Below are positions 14,024 through 24,076 of a DNA stretch of 34,978 nucleotides, one piece after another. The first letter of the stretch is position 1, and every line of letters starts with the position of its first letter. A program made the translations under genes and the position numbers. This stretch comes from Bacillota bacterium (lineage in GTDB: Bacteria; Bacillota; Sulfobacillia; JACIYH01), in assembly GCA_040757085.1 (NCBI GenBank), contig JBFLXJ010000014.1:1-34978 (forward strand), in the 5' to 3' direction. The notes under the pieces were generated by a model. It did no database searches and was not told the origin of the DNA. It saw only the letters and a list, made by a program, of their open reading frames with translations.

Positions 14024-15811
14024 TCAGGGACGGTCGACCGGCGGCGTGCGCAGGCGAAGGTGCAGTTCGTCCAGTTGCGCGGAGCTCACCGGCGCCGGTG
14101 CACCCGTGAGCAGACACGCGGCGCGGGCTGTCTTGGGGAAGGCAATCACGTCCCTCATGCTGGGGGCTCCCGTCATCAACATGAGCAGCCGATCCAGCCC
14201 CAGGGCTATCCCGCCGTGAGGGGGAGCGCCGTAGGAAAACGCGTCCAGCAGAAATCCGAAGCGTTCCCGGGCCTCCTCGGGCGAAATGCCGATCGCCTGG
14301 AAAACCCGCTCCTGCAGGTCTCGCCGATGGATACGGATGGAGCCCGAGCCCAGCTCCTCGCCATTGAGCACCAGATCGTAGCAACGCGCCCGCACCCTCT
14401 CGGGGGCTGTCTCCAGCCAGGGGAGGTGCTCCTCCAAAGGGGAAGTAAAGGGATGATGCTCGGCTTCCCACCTACCCTCTTCTTCGTTCCATTCCACGAG
14501 CGGGAATTCCACCACCCACAGGAAGCGCCAGCCCGGCTCCCGAACCACTTCCTTCTTCTCGGCCAGGCAACTTCGCAGGTAGCCCAGCACCCGCCGCACC
14601 AGGGGCACCGGTCCCGCCGAAATAAGGACCGTGTCCCCGGGGACGGCACGCAGACGCTGGCGCCAGTCGGGTGCGGCCTCGCCCACGAAGCGGGCCACTG
14701 ACCCGCGCACCTGTCCCCCTTCCTCCCAGGCCAGCCACCCCAGCCCCCTGGCACCCAGAGAGGCGATCTCTTCGGCGAGAATGTCGATCTCCCGCCGGGT
14801 AAGGGTTAGTCCCGGCAATCGCAGGCCCCGCACCGTACCCCGCTCCGCCAGGGCATCCTGGAATACCCGGAATTCAGTCCGGGCAGCCAGGTCGGAAAGG
14901 TCTACGATTTCCCATGGGAGCCGCAGGTCGGGCTTGTCCGTACCGAAGCGATCCATGGCCTCATCCCAGGTAAAACGGGGAAAGGGTAGCTCAAGTTCCA
15001 CCCCCAGGCAGACACGAAACAGGTGGGCCATCAGTTCCTCGGTGAGGGTGAGGATGTCCTCCTCGTCCGCGAACGCCATCTCCAGGTCGATCTGGGTGAA
15101 TTCGGGCTGACGGTCGGCCCGCAGGTCTTCGTCCCGGAAACACCGGGCTATCTGAAAGTAACGATCCACCCCGCTCACCATAAGCAATTGCTTGAACAAC
15201 TGGGGGGACTGGGGAAGGGCGTAAAAGTGACCGGGCTGCACCCGGCTGGGCACCAGGTAGTCCCGCGCCCCTTCCGGGGTGGATCTGGTGAGCATGGGCG
15301 TCTCCACTTCCCAGAAGCCCCGCGAGTCCAGGAAGTCACGGATGGCCTTGACCGCCCGGTGCCGAAAGCCCAGGCGCCCCAGCATCACGGGCCGGCGCAG
15401 GTCCAGGTAGCGGTAACGCAAGCGCACGGGCTCGTCCGGCTCCGTGCGTCCGTCCACCTCGAAGGGCGGCACCAGGGATGGAGCAAGCACCTCCAGGTGG
15501 GAAGGGATCACCTCCACCTCACCGGTGGCCAGATTGGGGTTGGCCCGCCCGGCAGGCCGCATGGCCACCCGTCCCCGCACCATCACCACATACTCGGACC
15601 GGAGCTCCTGCGCCCGCCGGAACAGCTCGCCGCCATCCTCTCCGGCGGGATGGAAAACCACCTGAACCACACCGGATCGGTCGCGCAGATCAAGGAACAG
15701 CAAACCTCCGTGGTCACGGACGCTCTTGACCCATCCCGCCAGACTGACTTCCTGCCCCACGTCGCGGGAACCCAGCTCACCGCAGTAATGAGTACGCAAC
15801 AACGCTGCCAC
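14024..15811 (-). CDS. aspS: Aspartyl-tRNA synthetase
   Basis: The 595-residue class II synthetase has an N-terminal OB-fold anticodon-binding domain ([26 protein letters not shown]). The catalytic domain has motif 2 ([21 protein letters not shown], about 215-235), the bacterial insertion domain, and motif 3 ([16 protein letters not shown], near 550). It charges tRNA-Asp, and possibly tRNA-Asn if the organism uses the indirect route; the sequence alone does not settle this. The GTG at 15811 is preceded by AGGAAGAG; an in-frame TTG five codons later would give the common MRTHYCGEL start. It lies 76 bases after hisS and is probably cotranscribed with it. A short GGGAG/CTCCC hairpin at 13975-13990 follows, before the 6S promoter. 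Confidence 0.97.
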   Translation of the reverse strand: MAALLRTHYCGELGSRDVGQEVSLAGWVKSVRDHGGLLFLDLRDRSGVVQVVFHPAGEDGGELFRRAQELRSEYVVMVRGRVAMRPAGRANPNLATGEVEVIPSHLEVLAPSLVPPFEVDGRTEPDEPVRLRYRYLDLRRPVMLGRLGFRHRAVKAIRDFLDSRGFWEVETPMLTRSTPEGARDYLVPSRVQPGHFYALPQSPQLFKQLLMVSGVDRYFQIARCFRDEDLRADRQPEFTQIDLEMAFADEEDILTLTEELMAHLFRVCLGVELELPFPRFTWDEAMDRFGTDKPDLRLPWEIVDLSDLAARTEFRVFQDALAERGTVRGLRLPGLTLTRREIDILAEEIASLGARGLGWLAWEEGGQVRGSVARFVGEAAPDWRQRLRAVPGDTVLISAGPVPLVRRVLGYLRSCLAEKKEVVREPGWRFLWVVEFPLVEWNEEEGRWEAEHHPFTSPLEEHLPWLETAPERVRARCYDLVLNGEELGSGSIRIHRRDLQERVFQAIGISPEEARERFGFLLDAFSYGAPPHGGIALGLDRLLMLMTGAPSMRDVIAFPKTARAACLLTGAPAPVSSAQLDELHLRLRTPPVDRP

Positions 15812-15887
15812 CTCTTCCTGCCCCGGTCACCGAGCCCCGGCAGAGCCGGTACCCTCGACAGCAGGTCGACCGGGTATCATCCCCGGG

Positions 15888-17189
15888 CTAAGGCTCGCCC
15901 TCAGCCCGGGAAGGTTCACGTGCTAGATGACGCCTGAGCGCCTCGTCCAGCAGACCGGGGGTTACCCTCACCTGCTCGCCCGACCTCATGTCCCGAAGGG
16001 TAACTTCCCCGGCCGCCAGTTCGTCCCCTCCCACGATCACCACCAGGGGAGCCCCCAGGCGGGAAGCATGCTTCATCTGTGCCTTCAGGCCCCGGCCCAG
16101 GTAGTCCGTATCGGCCTGCCAGCCCAGCCGCCGCAGGCGGTACAGCAGGTCGAGCGCCGCCGGGCGGCTGGCGGGATCGGCGCACAGAACCATCACCTGC
16201 ACCTCGGCGGGGCGAGGGGGAAGCTTGCCCTCCAGTTCCAGGGTGGTGATGAGCCGCTCCAGGCCGGCGGCAAAACCCACCCCGGGGGTCGGGTCACCCC
16301 CCAACTGCTCCACCAGGCCGTCGTATCGCCCGCCCCCACACACCGAGTTCTGGGCCCCCAGGGCACCGTGTACGATCTCGAACACCGTGCGGGTGTAGTA
16401 GTCCAGGCCGCGAACGAGTGTGGAGTCAAGGGCGAAGGGGATGCCCATCCGCGCCAGGAACTCCTGGACCGAGGCGAAGTGGGTCCGGCAATCGGGGCAC
16501 AGGAAGTCCGTGGGCCGGGGCGCTTCCCGCACCAGTTCCCGGCAGGAAGGTTCCTTGCAGTCCAGTACCCGAACGGGATTCACCCCGAGCCGCCGCAAGC
16601 AGTCCGGGCACAGACCCTCGCGCCCCCGGAAGTACGAAAGCAGGCTTTCCCGGTAAGAGGGCCGGCACTGGGGGCAACCGATGCTGTTCAGGTGGACGGA
16701 AAGCCCCTCCAGCCCCAACCGCCGGAACAGTTCCCAGGCGAGGGCGATCACCTCGCCATCCAGGGCGGGATCGTGCGACCCGAACGCCTCCACACCGAAC
16801 TGGACAAACTGCCGGAAACGACCGGCCTGCGGCCGCTCGTGCCGGAACATGGGGCCCAGATAGTAGACCTTCCAGGGAAGCACGGGGCGTTCGAGCGCTT
16901 CCAGGTACGCCCGTACCACCGGGGCCGTGCCCTCGGGGCGCAGGGTCAGGCTGCGCCCCCCGCGATCGCGGAAGGTGTACATCTGCTTTTCCACGATGTC
17001 GGTGGCCTCTCCCGTGCGCTCGAACAGTTCGGTATGTTCGAATACGGGCGTGCGCACCTCCAGGTAGTGGTACCGCCGGCATACGTCCCGGATGACGTCC
17101 TCGATGTACTCCCACACGTAAACGGTCCCCGGCAGCACATCCTGCGTGCCCCGGGGCCTGCGTACGACGACCCTGGCCGCTGGAGCCAC
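15888..17189 (-). CDS. hisS: Histidyl-tRNA synthetase
   Basis: This class II synthetase charges tRNA-His. Visible landmarks are [10 protein letters not shown] near the N terminus, the [13 protein letters not shown] loop, motif 2 ([14 protein letters not shown], about 115-128), the histidine-specific [14 protein letters not shown] and GGGRYDGL, and a C-terminal anticodon-binding domain. A cysteine-rich pattern in the insertion region (CPQC, CPDC, CKEPSC, CPDC) suggests a zinc ribbon. An open frame reaches a GTG at 17219, but that codon lies inside a strong promoter, so I take the GTG at 17189 (433 residues). The order relA-dtd-MBL-hisS-aspS is common in clostridia. Confidence 0.96.
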   Translation of the reverse strand: MAPAARVVVRRPRGTQDVLPGTVYVWEYIEDVIRDVCRRYHYLEVRTPVFEHTELFERTGEATDIVEKQMYTFRDRGGRSLTLRPEGTAPVVRAYLEALERPVLPWKVYYLGPMFRHERPQAGRFRQFVQFGVEAFGSHDPALDGEVIALAWELFRRLGLEGLSVHLNSIGCPQCRPSYRESLLSYFRGREGLCPDCLRRLGVNPVRVLDCKEPSCRELVREAPRPTDFLCPDCRTHFASVQEFLARMGIPFALDSTLVRGLDYYTRTVFEIVHGALGAQNSVCGGGRYDGLVEQLGGDPTPGVGFAAGLERLITTLELEGKLPPRPAEVQVMVLCADPASRPAALDLLYRLRRLGWQADTDYLGRGLKAQMKHASRLGAPLVVIVGGDELAAGEVTLRDMRSGEQVRVTPGLLDEALRRHLAREPSRAEGEP

Positions 17190-17206
17190 CCCCTCATCAT
17201 GGCCCC

Positions 17207-17235
17207 ATTCTAAATTCACCGCTCCCGGGTGTCAA
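17207..17235 (-). promoter_or_regulatory. Sigma-A promoter of hisS-aspS
   Basis: TTGACA at 17235-17230 is followed after exactly 17 bp by TAGAAT at 17212-17207. Transcription would start near 17200, leaving a very short leader before the GTG at 17189. This argues against the longer hisS reading frame. Confidence 0.75.
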
Positions 17236-17241
17236 CGCGCA

Positions 17242-18054
17242 TCAGCGGCCGGCCAGGGCGATGAGGGCACGTCCGGCCCGGTAGGCGGTAAGGAAATCGG
17301 GTGCCCGGTATCCCAAGGTAACGTCGTCTAGACGCTGCGCACCCGGCATGAGTTCGGCAGCGTCGGCGAGCCCGCTGTGGACGAACCGGACCTGCAAGTC
17401 GACGGGGCGCTCGATGCGCAGGGGCGGGATCTCGCGGGTGCGGGCCACCGCCCGGCGGGCCGCCTCCCGGAGCAATCCGTGGACCACCTGGGGAGGCAGG
17501 CTCAGGGCAGCGCTGCGGGCGACGTATTCCTTGACCGCCACCGTCTCGACGGGACCGAGGAGGGCACGGGCCTCCGCCACCACGGCCGAATCGCCCGACA
17601 CCAGCACCACAGGCACCCCGTACTCTCCCGCCACTGCCGCGTTCATGCCCGTCTCGCCCAGAACGCGCCCGTTAACCCGGTATTCGGCCACAGTGCCGCT
17701 GTAGGTGTGGCTGAGCACGCCCCGGCTCTGCGCGCGGGCATGGTAGCCTATGAAGAAGGCGCAGTGGAAGCTTTCATCCAGGCCCTGCACCATGGAAAAG
17801 GGCTTGGGACTCCCACTTATGAGCCGGACCGCCGGGTGCAACTCCTCCAGGAGCAGGTTCCGCATGCTGCCGTGGGAGTCGTTGACGACCACCTCGGTGG
17901 CCCCCGCCTCCAGGGCTCCCTCTACGGCCGCGTTCACCTCCCGCGTCATCAGCCGGCGGGCCCGCTGGTAGTCCTCCCCGCCTTCCCTGCCCGTCTCGTC
18001 GAAATGCACGATGCCGCTTATGCCTTCCATGTCAGCCGATATGTACACCTTCAT
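17242..18054 (-). CDS. dppA: M55 family D-aminopeptidase (DppA-like)
   Basis: The 270-residue protein shows the DppA zinc-site pattern: D8 and E10 (SADMEG), H61 (NDSHG), H105 (GYHA) and E134 (GETGMNA), with LSHT (H116) as the probable catalytic region. DppA enzymes are decameric zinc peptidases that release D-amino acids from short D-peptides; in Bacillus they act in adaptation to starvation. The ATG at 18054 has AGGAGG upstream and gives the usual MKVYISADMEG start. The gene lies on the same strand between the MBL hydrolase and hisS but has no dipeptide ABC transporter beside it, unlike the Bacillus dpp operon. Confidence 0.9.
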   Translation of the reverse strand: MKVYISADMEGISGIVHFDETGREGGEDYQRARRLMTREVNAAVEGALEAGATEVVVNDSHGSMRNLLLEELHPAVRLISGSPKPFSMVQGLDESFHCAFFIGYHARAQSRGVLSHTYSGTVAEYRVNGRVLGETGMNAAVAGEYGVPVVLVSGDSAVVAEARALLGPVETVAVKEYVARSAALSLPPQVVHGLLREAARRAVARTREIPPLRIERPVDLQVRFVHSGLADAAELMPGAQRLDDVTLGYRAPDFLTAYRAGRALIALAGR

Positions 18055-18169
18055 CTGCCACTCCTCCTTCATGCACAGGCTGCCTCACCGTGCACCTGAT
18101 TTGCCCTGCTGGCACCCCCGCCCCAACCCCGACTGACGTGCCCACCTTCGCTGATTGAGGCCCCAACCC

Positions 18170-18796
18170 TCACTGGAGGAAGGGATTCCCCGCTCTCTCC
18201 TCACCGATGGTGGTGGAGGGACCGTGTCCGGGATACACCACCGTATCGTCAGGGAGCAGCAGAAGCTTTTCCCTGATCGACCGGATGAGGGCACCGTGGG
18301 AACCTCCCGGAAAGTCGGTCCGTCCCACCGATCCCGCGAACAGGGTGTCCCCGGAAAACACCACCCCTTCCCCCGCCAGGCAGATGCCACCCGGCGTGTG
18401 CCCCGGGGTATGGAGAACCCGGAAGCGCAACTGCCCCACTTCAACCAGGTCCCCGTCCTCAAGAAGGCGGCCCGGAGCCACCGGGGCCAGGGGGTCGCCC
18501 GCCCAGGCCGACAGGTTACGGGCCGGGTCCGCCAGCAGGGGGGCATCCAGGCGGTGGATGCACACCGGCGCCCCCGTGGCATCCTTTACGTCCCGATTTG
18601 CTCCGATGTGGTCAGCGTGACCATGGGTATTCACGATGCAACGCACCGTGATCTTCAAGCGTTGCACCGCCTCCAGGATACGCTCCGGCTCATCCCCGGG
18701 GTCGATGATCATGCCCTCGCGCGTGGCGGGGCACCCCACTATGTAGCAGTTGGCGGCGAACCAACCCAGGGCAAGTGTCTCCAGCAGCAACCTCAT
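18170..18796 (-). CDS. MBL-fold metallohydrolase (glyoxalase II-like)
   Basis: The 208-residue protein has the metallo-beta-lactamase binuclear metal motif TH58GH60AD62H63, followed by HTPGHTPGG and FSGDTLFAGSVGRTD. YPGHGP lies near the C terminus. It lacks the C-terminal helical domain of full glyoxalase II, so it belongs to the short YcbL-like group often found between dtd and hisS in clostridia. Hydrolysis of a thioester such as S-lactoylglutathione is the family reaction, but glutathione is unlikely in this host, so the real substrate is unknown. The start is preceded by GGATGGGGGG. Confidence 0.9.
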   Translation of the reverse strand: MRLLLETLALGWFAANCYIVGCPATREGMIIDPGDEPERILEAVQRLKITVRCIVNTHGHADHIGANRDVKDATGAPVCIHRLDAPLLADPARNLSAWAGDPLAPVAPGRLLEDGDLVEVGQLRFRVLHTPGHTPGGICLAGEGVVFSGDTLFAGSVGRTDFPGGSHGALIRSIREKLLLLPDDTVVYPGHGPSTTIGEERAGNPFLQ

Positions 18797-18892
18797 CCCC
18801 CCATCCGGCTACTTGCAGGCGCCCCCCGGGGTCTCCTGCGTGTGTCGGGCAACCGGGCACACCCCCGCCTCCCGGCACCGCACCTCAGAACT

Positions 18893-19342
18893 TCAGAAGG
18901 TGCGGTTGGTGTCGAGGAGGACGGTGACGGGGCCATCGTTCGCCAGCTCCACCAGCATATGTTCCCCGAAAGCACCCGTCAAGACGGGAACGCCCCGCTG
19001 GCGCAGCTCGGCAACGAATCCCTCGAACAGGGGTCGTGCTTCCCCGGGAGGAGCCGCGTCCGTGAAGCTGGGCCGGCGACCCTTGCGACAGTCGGCGTAG
19101 AGGGTGAACTGGGAAACGGCCAGCACCTCACCGCCCACATCCGCAAGGGAGAGGTTCATCTTACCCTCCCCATCCTCGAAGACCCGCAGGGTGGCCACCT
19201 TCTCGGCCAGGTAGCGGGCAGCCGCGAGGTCGTCGCCCCTCCCCACCCCCACCAGCACCAGGAAGCCGGGCCCGGTGCGCGCCACTTCCCTGCCATCCAC
19301 GGAAACCCGGGCCCATTTCACCCGCTGAACAACCGCACGCAA
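18893..19342 (-). CDS. dtd: D-aminoacyl-tRNA deacylase
   Basis: The 149-residue protein starts at a TTG to give the family N terminus LRAVVQRV; a longer frame to 19405 adds residues without family support. It contains the catalytic [17 protein letters not shown] segment and a Gly/Pro-type [11 protein letters not shown] motif near the C terminus, the cross-subunit motif that gives chiral selectivity. The enzyme removes D-amino acids (and glycine) mischarged on tRNA. It follows relA by 80 bases on the same strand. Confidence 0.95.
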   Translation of the reverse strand: MRAVVQRVKWARVSVDGREVARTGPGFLVLVGVGRGDDLAAARYLAEKVATLRVFEDGEGKMNLSLADVGGEVLAVSQFTLYADCRKGRRPSFTDAAPPGEARPLFEGFVAELRQRGVPVLTGAFGEHMLVELANDGPVTVLLDTNRTF

Positions 19343-19422
19343 ATGCCTCACCTGCCGGTCGCGGGTGCAGGGGACTGCTGCCCCACCCGCTTGCACCCGC
19401 CTCACCAGTATCCTGATCGCCG

Positions 19423-21645
19423 TCAGGGGGCACGGGAATCCCGCGCTACCCGCTCGACGGAGACCACATCCTTAACCTTGCGGATGCGGCGGGCCAGTTC
19501 ATCCAGCTCCCGCAGGTTGTGCACCTGAAGGACCAGGTCGATAAGGGCCAGCCCCCCCTTATCCGCCCAGGCCCGCGCAGAGAGGATGTTCGCCTTCGCA
19601 TCTGCCACCAGCGCTGTGACTTCAGAAAGCATCCCCGGGCGGTCCAGCCCCCGCACCTGCAACTCCACGGGATACCAGCCGTCGGCGCCCTCGTCCCAGG
19701 CGACTTCCACCAGCCTGCCGGAATCCTGGGCCAGCACCCGCACGTTGGGACAGTCGAGCCGGTGGATGGACACTCCCCGGCCGCGGGTGACGTAGCCGAT
19801 AATGGGATCGCCGGGGATGGGGGTGCAGCACCGCGAGAACCGCACCAGCACGTTCCCCACCCCCCGGACCAGGACGCCCTGGCTGCTGTGACGTACCTGG
19901 GCAGCGGGACCGGGCGCCGTCATGCCGGGAACCGGTCGGCCCAGGCGCTCGGCCAGGCGGGTGGCCACCCGCTGGGCGCTCACCGCCCCGTACCCGACCG
20001 CAGCCAGCAGATCGTCAGCGGCCGGGAAGTTAAGTTCCTGGGCCAGTTCGTCCAGCCACTGCGGCCGCACTTCCCTGCTCTCGAGCCCAAGGGCCCGCAG
20101 TTCCCGGTCCAGGCTCTCCCGCCCTGCCGCGATGTTCTCGTCCCGGCGCTGCTTCTTGAACCAGGCGCGGATCTTGGATCGCGCCCCCGAGGTCTTGACC
20201 ATCTGGAGCCAGTCGGGGCTGGGCCCGCGGGTGTGGCGCGAGGTGAGGATCTCCACGATGTCGCCGTTTTCCAGGGTGTGATCGAGGGGTACAATGCGCC
20301 CGTTTACCTTGGCTCCCACGCAGGCGTGGCCCACCTCGGTGTGCACCCGGTAGGCGAAGTCCAGGGGGGTGGCGCCGGCCGGGAGGTCAATCACGTCCCC
20401 CTTGGGGGTGAACACGAAAACCTGGTCGGAAAAGATGTCGATGCGCAGGGAATCCATGAACTCCTGGGCGTCCCGCAGGTCGCGGGACCACTCCAGCAAC
20501 TGACGCAGCCAGGAAAGCTTCTCCTCGAACCGCCGGTCGCTGACCCGCCCACCCTCCTTGTAGCGCCAGTGGGCGGCGACCCCGTATTCGGCCGTGCGAT
20601 GCATGTCCCAGGTGCGGATCTGCACCTCGAACGGTTCCCCGGTGGGCCCTATTACCGTGGTATGCAGGGACTGGTACATATTGGGTTTGGGGACAGATAT
20701 GAAATCCTTGAAGCGGGCAGGGACCGGCTTCCAGAGCGAGTGAACCACACCCAGGGCAGCGTAGCAGTTGGGGATGGTGTCCACGATCACCCGGACAGCG
20801 ATGAGATCGTAAATGTCCGATAGGTCTCGCCCCTGTTCCACCATCTTGCGGTGGATGCTCCACAGGTGCTTGGCCCGCCCCTGAATGTCCGCCCTGATAC
20901 CGGCTGCCGCCAGGTGCTCTTTAAGCACCTCGATGACCTGGGCCAGCTGGGCCTCCCTTTCCTCACGCCGTTTCGCCACCCGGGCGACCAGTTGCCGGTA
21001 GCGATCCGGGTCGCGGTAACGGAAGGCGAGATCCTCCAGTTCCCATTTGAACCGCCAAACCCCCAGCCGGTGAGCCAGGGGCGCGTATATCTCCAGGGTT
21101 TCATCGGCGATCTTGCGCTGTTTTTCCGGGGGCAGGTACCCCAGGGTGCGCATGTTGTGCAGGCGGTCGGCCAGCTTGATAATCACCACGCGCAGGTCCT
21201 GGGCCATGGCCAGGATCATTTTGCGCAGGTTTTCTGCCTGGGCCTCCCGGGAGGACGCAAATCCCAGGCGGCCCAGTTTGGTCACCCCGTCCACGAGCAG
21301 GGCCACTTGTTTGCCAAACTGGGACTCGATCTGGGCTAGCGTGACCCCGGTATCCTCGGCCACGTCGTGCAGGAGAGCAGCAGCGATCCCCACCGGGTCC
21401 ATCTCCAGTTCGGTGAGCAGAAGTGCCACCGCCAGCGGGTGAAAAATGTAACACTCCCCCGAAGCCCGCCGCTGTCCCTGGTGGGCCCGCAAGGCAAAGC
21501 GGTATGCCTTCTCCACCAGCTGCACGTCGGCGCCGGGGTAATAGGCGGTAAGTTTCTCACACAGCACCCCGAAGAGCTTATCCGCCGCCCGGAGGAGTTC
21601 TTCAGTGTATTCGCTGCGTACCACCCGTTCGGGCAGACTCAACAC
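19423..21645 (-). CDS. relA: Bifunctional (p)ppGpp synthetase/hydrolase RelA/SpoT
   Basis: The 740-residue Rel protein has an N-terminal HD hydrolase domain (H93-D94 in [10 protein letters not shown]). A synthetase domain follows (about 240-370; [22 protein letters not shown]). Its RFKD motif is the RXKD type of bifunctional enzymes. After these come a TGS domain (about 390-450, [23 protein letters not shown]), a linker with a CC region, and a C-terminal ACT domain. It makes and degrades the alarmone (p)ppGpp at the ribosome in response to starvation. The GTG at 21645 has GAGGAGG four bases upstream. It has its own promoter with a perfect -10. Confidence 0.97.
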   Translation of the reverse strand: MLSLPERVVRSEYTEELLRAADKLFGVLCEKLTAYYPGADVQLVEKAYRFALRAHQGQRRASGECYIFHPLAVALLLTELEMDPVGIAAALLHDVAEDTGVTLAQIESQFGKQVALLVDGVTKLGRLGFASSREAQAENLRKMILAMAQDLRVVIIKLADRLHNMRTLGYLPPEKQRKIADETLEIYAPLAHRLGVWRFKWELEDLAFRYRDPDRYRQLVARVAKRREEREAQLAQVIEVLKEHLAAAGIRADIQGRAKHLWSIHRKMVEQGRDLSDIYDLIAVRVIVDTIPNCYAALGVVHSLWKPVPARFKDFISVPKPNMYQSLHTTVIGPTGEPFEVQIRTWDMHRTAEYGVAAHWRYKEGGRVSDRRFEEKLSWLRQLLEWSRDLRDAQEFMDSLRIDIFSDQVFVFTPKGDVIDLPAGATPLDFAYRVHTEVGHACVGAKVNGRIVPLDHTLENGDIVEILTSRHTRGPSPDWLQMVKTSGARSKIRAWFKKQRRDENIAAGRESLDRELRALGLESREVRPQWLDELAQELNFPAADDLLAAVGYGAVSAQRVATRLAERLGRPVPGMTAPGPAAQVRHSSQGVLVRGVGNVLVRFSRCCTPIPGDPIIGYVTRGRGVSIHRLDCPNVRVLAQDSGRLVEVAWDEGADGWYPVELQVRGLDRPGMLSEVTALVADAKANILSARAWADKGGLALIDLVLQVHNLRELDELARRIRKVKDVVSVERVARDSRAP

Positions 21646-21666
21646 AATGCCTCCTCATCCTTAACG

Positions 21667-21696
21667 ATTATAGTCGACCACGGCGGACGGTGTCAC
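21667..21696 (-). promoter_or_regulatory. Sigma-A promoter of relA
   Basis: A perfect TATAAT at 21672-21667 lies 18 bp downstream of GTGACA (21696-21691, five of six to TTGACA). The -35 overlaps the end of the lapA-like gene. The leader would be about 15 bases long. Confidence 0.7.
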
Positions 21697-22079
21697 CTTT
21701 CGCCGGTTTGCCCCGCTTCCTCCGGCACTTTCTCGCTTAACTGCCGCACTTGCTCCTCGGCTTTCCGCAACCGGTCGCCCAACCGGCGGGCTTCCTCTTG
21801 GGCTTTACTGACCTGCTCGCTCAGGAGGCGTTTCTCTTCCTGCAACTTGCGAACCTGGCCCTGCAGGTCCCAGGTGCGCAGGTGAACCCGCACCCGCTGC
21901 GGCAACGCGCTGAGTATGGTGAGGGCCGCGCCCCCCAGGGCAGCCAGGACGATGACCACGGCCTGCGACGTCCGCGCCTCCCAGCCCAGGAAGCGGACTA
22001 CCACCAGATCCGTATTCTGACCGGCAAACAGCGCAACCAGAACTGCTGACACCAACAACACCATCCAGGCCCAGGTCAC
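21693..22079 (-). CDS. LapA-domain membrane protein with coiled coil
   Basis: The 128-residue product has two predicted membrane helices (about 4-22 and 40-62) around the LapA/DUF1049 hallmark NTDLVVVRFLGWE. A heptad-rich cytoplasmic tail (about 70-118, Gln/Glu/Arg/Leu) probably forms a coiled coil. In Gram-negative bacteria LapA proteins act in regulated lipopolysaccharide synthesis; in Bacillota the role is unknown. It lies just upstream of relA on the same strand. The GTG start has several G-rich stretches upstream rather than a clean SD. Confidence 0.8.
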   Translation of the reverse strand: MTWAWMVLLVSAVLVALFAGQNTDLVVVRFLGWEARTSQAVVIVLAALGGAALTILSALPQRVRVHLRTWDLQGQVRKLQEEKRLLSEQVSKAQEEARRLGDRLRKAEEQVRQLSEKVPEEAGQTGER

Positions 22080-22255
22080 ATCCCGCGCCCCCCTCGCCCC
22101 TCAGGACGTTTTTGGCAAGCCATTCGCCGGCCAGCGCCTGCATTCCTGCCACACGCGCCTGCTGGCCTCCCAATGTACTGGCAACCGCCTGGGCGCCGGA
22201 ATGGATCGGCCGCACCGGCACCGCGCCGCACCCCGCAGGCGCGGGTGCTGTACGT

Positions 22256-24073
22256 TCAAGCGGTAAGGCGGCGCACGCGGCGCCTTTCGGCGTGGGCGAT
22301 GGCTACCAGGGCTTCCTTGTCCAGTTCATCCACGATATAGAGGTGACCGTTGGCCCGCCGGCATAGCCCCTCCAAGAAGGCACGGTTAGGCTCCAGGCCG
22401 ATGCAGGCGAAGTTGACCCGCGCGGCGGGTATGCGGCTGGCGGCATCCAGGGCGTCGCTCAGGGGATCCAGCGTCCACTTGGGTACAGTGGGGATACCGT
22501 CCGAAATCAGGAGCAGCACCGGATTCCGCGCCCGCGCCCGGCGCAGGTACTCCAGGGCCCCCATGATACCCTCCGCCATGGGAGTGAGGCCCAGGGCGGC
22601 GATGCGGGAGAGCCCGTGCTCCACCCGGCAGAAACTGCGGCACAGGGGGACGAAGGTTTCCACCTGCCGCTCCTGAAACACCAGCACCGCCACCCGGTCA
22701 GGAGTGGCCAGCACCAGGTGTTGGGCCAGGAACTTGGCCGCCCGCAGCCTCCGGCCCGCCATGCTGGCCGAGGCATCGATGAGCAGGCAGATGTCGATGG
22801 GGTTGCCCGGCCGGTGCCGCCACACCCGCACGTCCTCGGGCCTCAACACCGCCCGCGGCAACCCACCGGCTGACGCGGGCAACCCGGCCCCGGGGGCCAT
22901 CGGCATGAGCTGGCGGCGGACGCATTCCACCACGGTTTCGGTGACGGCAAGCTCTCGCGCCCACTCCCCCTTTTCCACGGGTGCAGGACGCATGGCCGGA
23001 CCCCGTCCTTGCACGGGACGACCCTCGAGACGACGGTTGACGCGGGAGGGCGCCGGAGCGGGGGCGGGAATGCGACGCAGCAGCTTGCGGAACTCAAGCT
23101 CGATTTCCTTCCGGCGTTCCCGCACCATCTGCCGCAGGGCCATCCCCGCAGGGGTCAGGGCTACTTTCCACCCATCCCGGCGAACCAGGCCGCGCTGCTG
23201 TAACTGCTCCAGGAAACGGGACACCGACCGGTGGGAACTGGCCATCCTGATCACCAGTGAACGCATACCGTCATCCTCGGCCAGCGCATCCAGGGCCCCC
23301 TGCAGGTCCCCCACACCGCCCAGTTCCTCCGCCAATTCGAGGGCGAACTCAAGTTGCCGGCTGGCCTGCACCTGCGGGGACTGCTCCCCCGGAGTCTCCT
23401 CCCGCAGGAGGGAGTCGGAGAGCGACCGGTAAGGAGAGAGGTCAACCTCGGGACTGCCGGGAGGAGCGGGCGGATCGCATATCACCTTCTCCACCTTGCG
23501 GATCTCCAGCCCACCCAGCATCACCTGTTCTTCCACCGCCGCCACGAAGAACAGGAGCAGGCCCATCATCTCCCGGGGGATGCGGGCGGCGATATGGACG
23601 TGGTTAGAATGGGCGTAGCGGACCGAGGCCCGCCGCCCGTACTTCAGGCTGCCCGTGCACCGACCCCCGCCCGTTGCCGTCTGGACGTCCACGTAGTCCA
23701 GCACCCGGCTCGCCGAGCGGTCGGGGAATTCGTTCATCCAGGGCAGACCGGGGGTGGCGACCCAGGCGTCAACCGCCCGCGCCAGCGCCCTGGCCACCCC
23801 GCGGTGATCCACTGCCCCCAACTGGTGAAAGACGTCCAGGTGGATTACGTCTCCCGGCCGGCGGCGGTGGTAGAACACCTGCCCGGCGTCTGATCCCGTC
23901 AACACGTGCAGTTCCTGAGGCCGCCGGGGATCCACGGTATGGACTTTCAGGGATGCCACCGCGGCTTCCCCCACGTGCACCCCCCGTCCCGATTCCAGAG
24001 CAGACGAAATCACCTGGCCGGCGCTGCGCAGGAACTCGGCATCCGCCAGGGCACGCAACCTGTTCAGGAACAC
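22256..24073 (-). CDS. VWA-domain protein, magnesium chelatase ChlD-like
   Basis: The 605-residue protein has a unique N-terminal region and a middle segment with a possible winged-helix fold (about 245-325). A proline/arginine-rich linker follows. The C-terminal von Willebrand A domain (about 425-590) has a complete MIDAS site: DASAS near 432, a Thr in GLTPMAEG, and SDG near 525. It has no AAA+ domain of its own. It starts three bases after the stop of the adjacent AAA+ ATPase, so the two very probably form a MoxR/ChlI-VWA pair that remodels or inserts metal into a target protein. No chelatase large subunit is nearby, so a true Mg or Co chelatase role is doubtful. Confidence 0.8.
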   Translation of the reverse strand: MFLNRLRALADAEFLRSAGQVISSALESGRGVHVGEAAVASLKVHTVDPRRPQELHVLTGSDAGQVFYHRRRPGDVIHLDVFHQLGAVDHRGVARALARAVDAWVATPGLPWMNEFPDRSASRVLDYVDVQTATGGGRCTGSLKYGRRASVRYAHSNHVHIAARIPREMMGLLLFFVAAVEEQVMLGGLEIRKVEKVICDPPAPPGSPEVDLSPYRSLSDSLLREETPGEQSPQVQASRQLEFALELAEELGGVGDLQGALDALAEDDGMRSLVIRMASSHRSVSRFLEQLQQRGLVRRDGWKVALTPAGMALRQMVRERRKEIELEFRKLLRRIPAPAPAPSRVNRRLEGRPVQGRGPAMRPAPVEKGEWARELAVTETVVECVRRQLMPMAPGAGLPASAGGLPRAVLRPEDVRVWRHRPGNPIDICLLIDASASMAGRRLRAAKFLAQHLVLATPDRVAVLVFQERQVETFVPLCRSFCRVEHGLSRIAALGLTPMAEGIMGALEYLRRARARNPVLLLISDGIPTVPKWTLDPLSDALDAASRIPAARVNFACIGLEPNRAFLEGLCRRANGHLYIVDELDKEALVAIAHAERRRVRRLTA

Positions 24074-24076
24074 ACC

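Noticed and set aside
22113-22127. Plus-strand TGGCAAG-N4-TCGC, a partial sigma-54 promoter
   Set aside because: Two mismatches in conserved positions, and no plus-strand gene follows for more than 3 kb.
22080-22255. Small minus-strand frame (start near 22221) upstream of the LapA-like gene
   Set aside because: Its first 40 residues look plausible, but the frame runs on into the LapA gene out of frame, has no clear ribosome binding site and no recognisable family.
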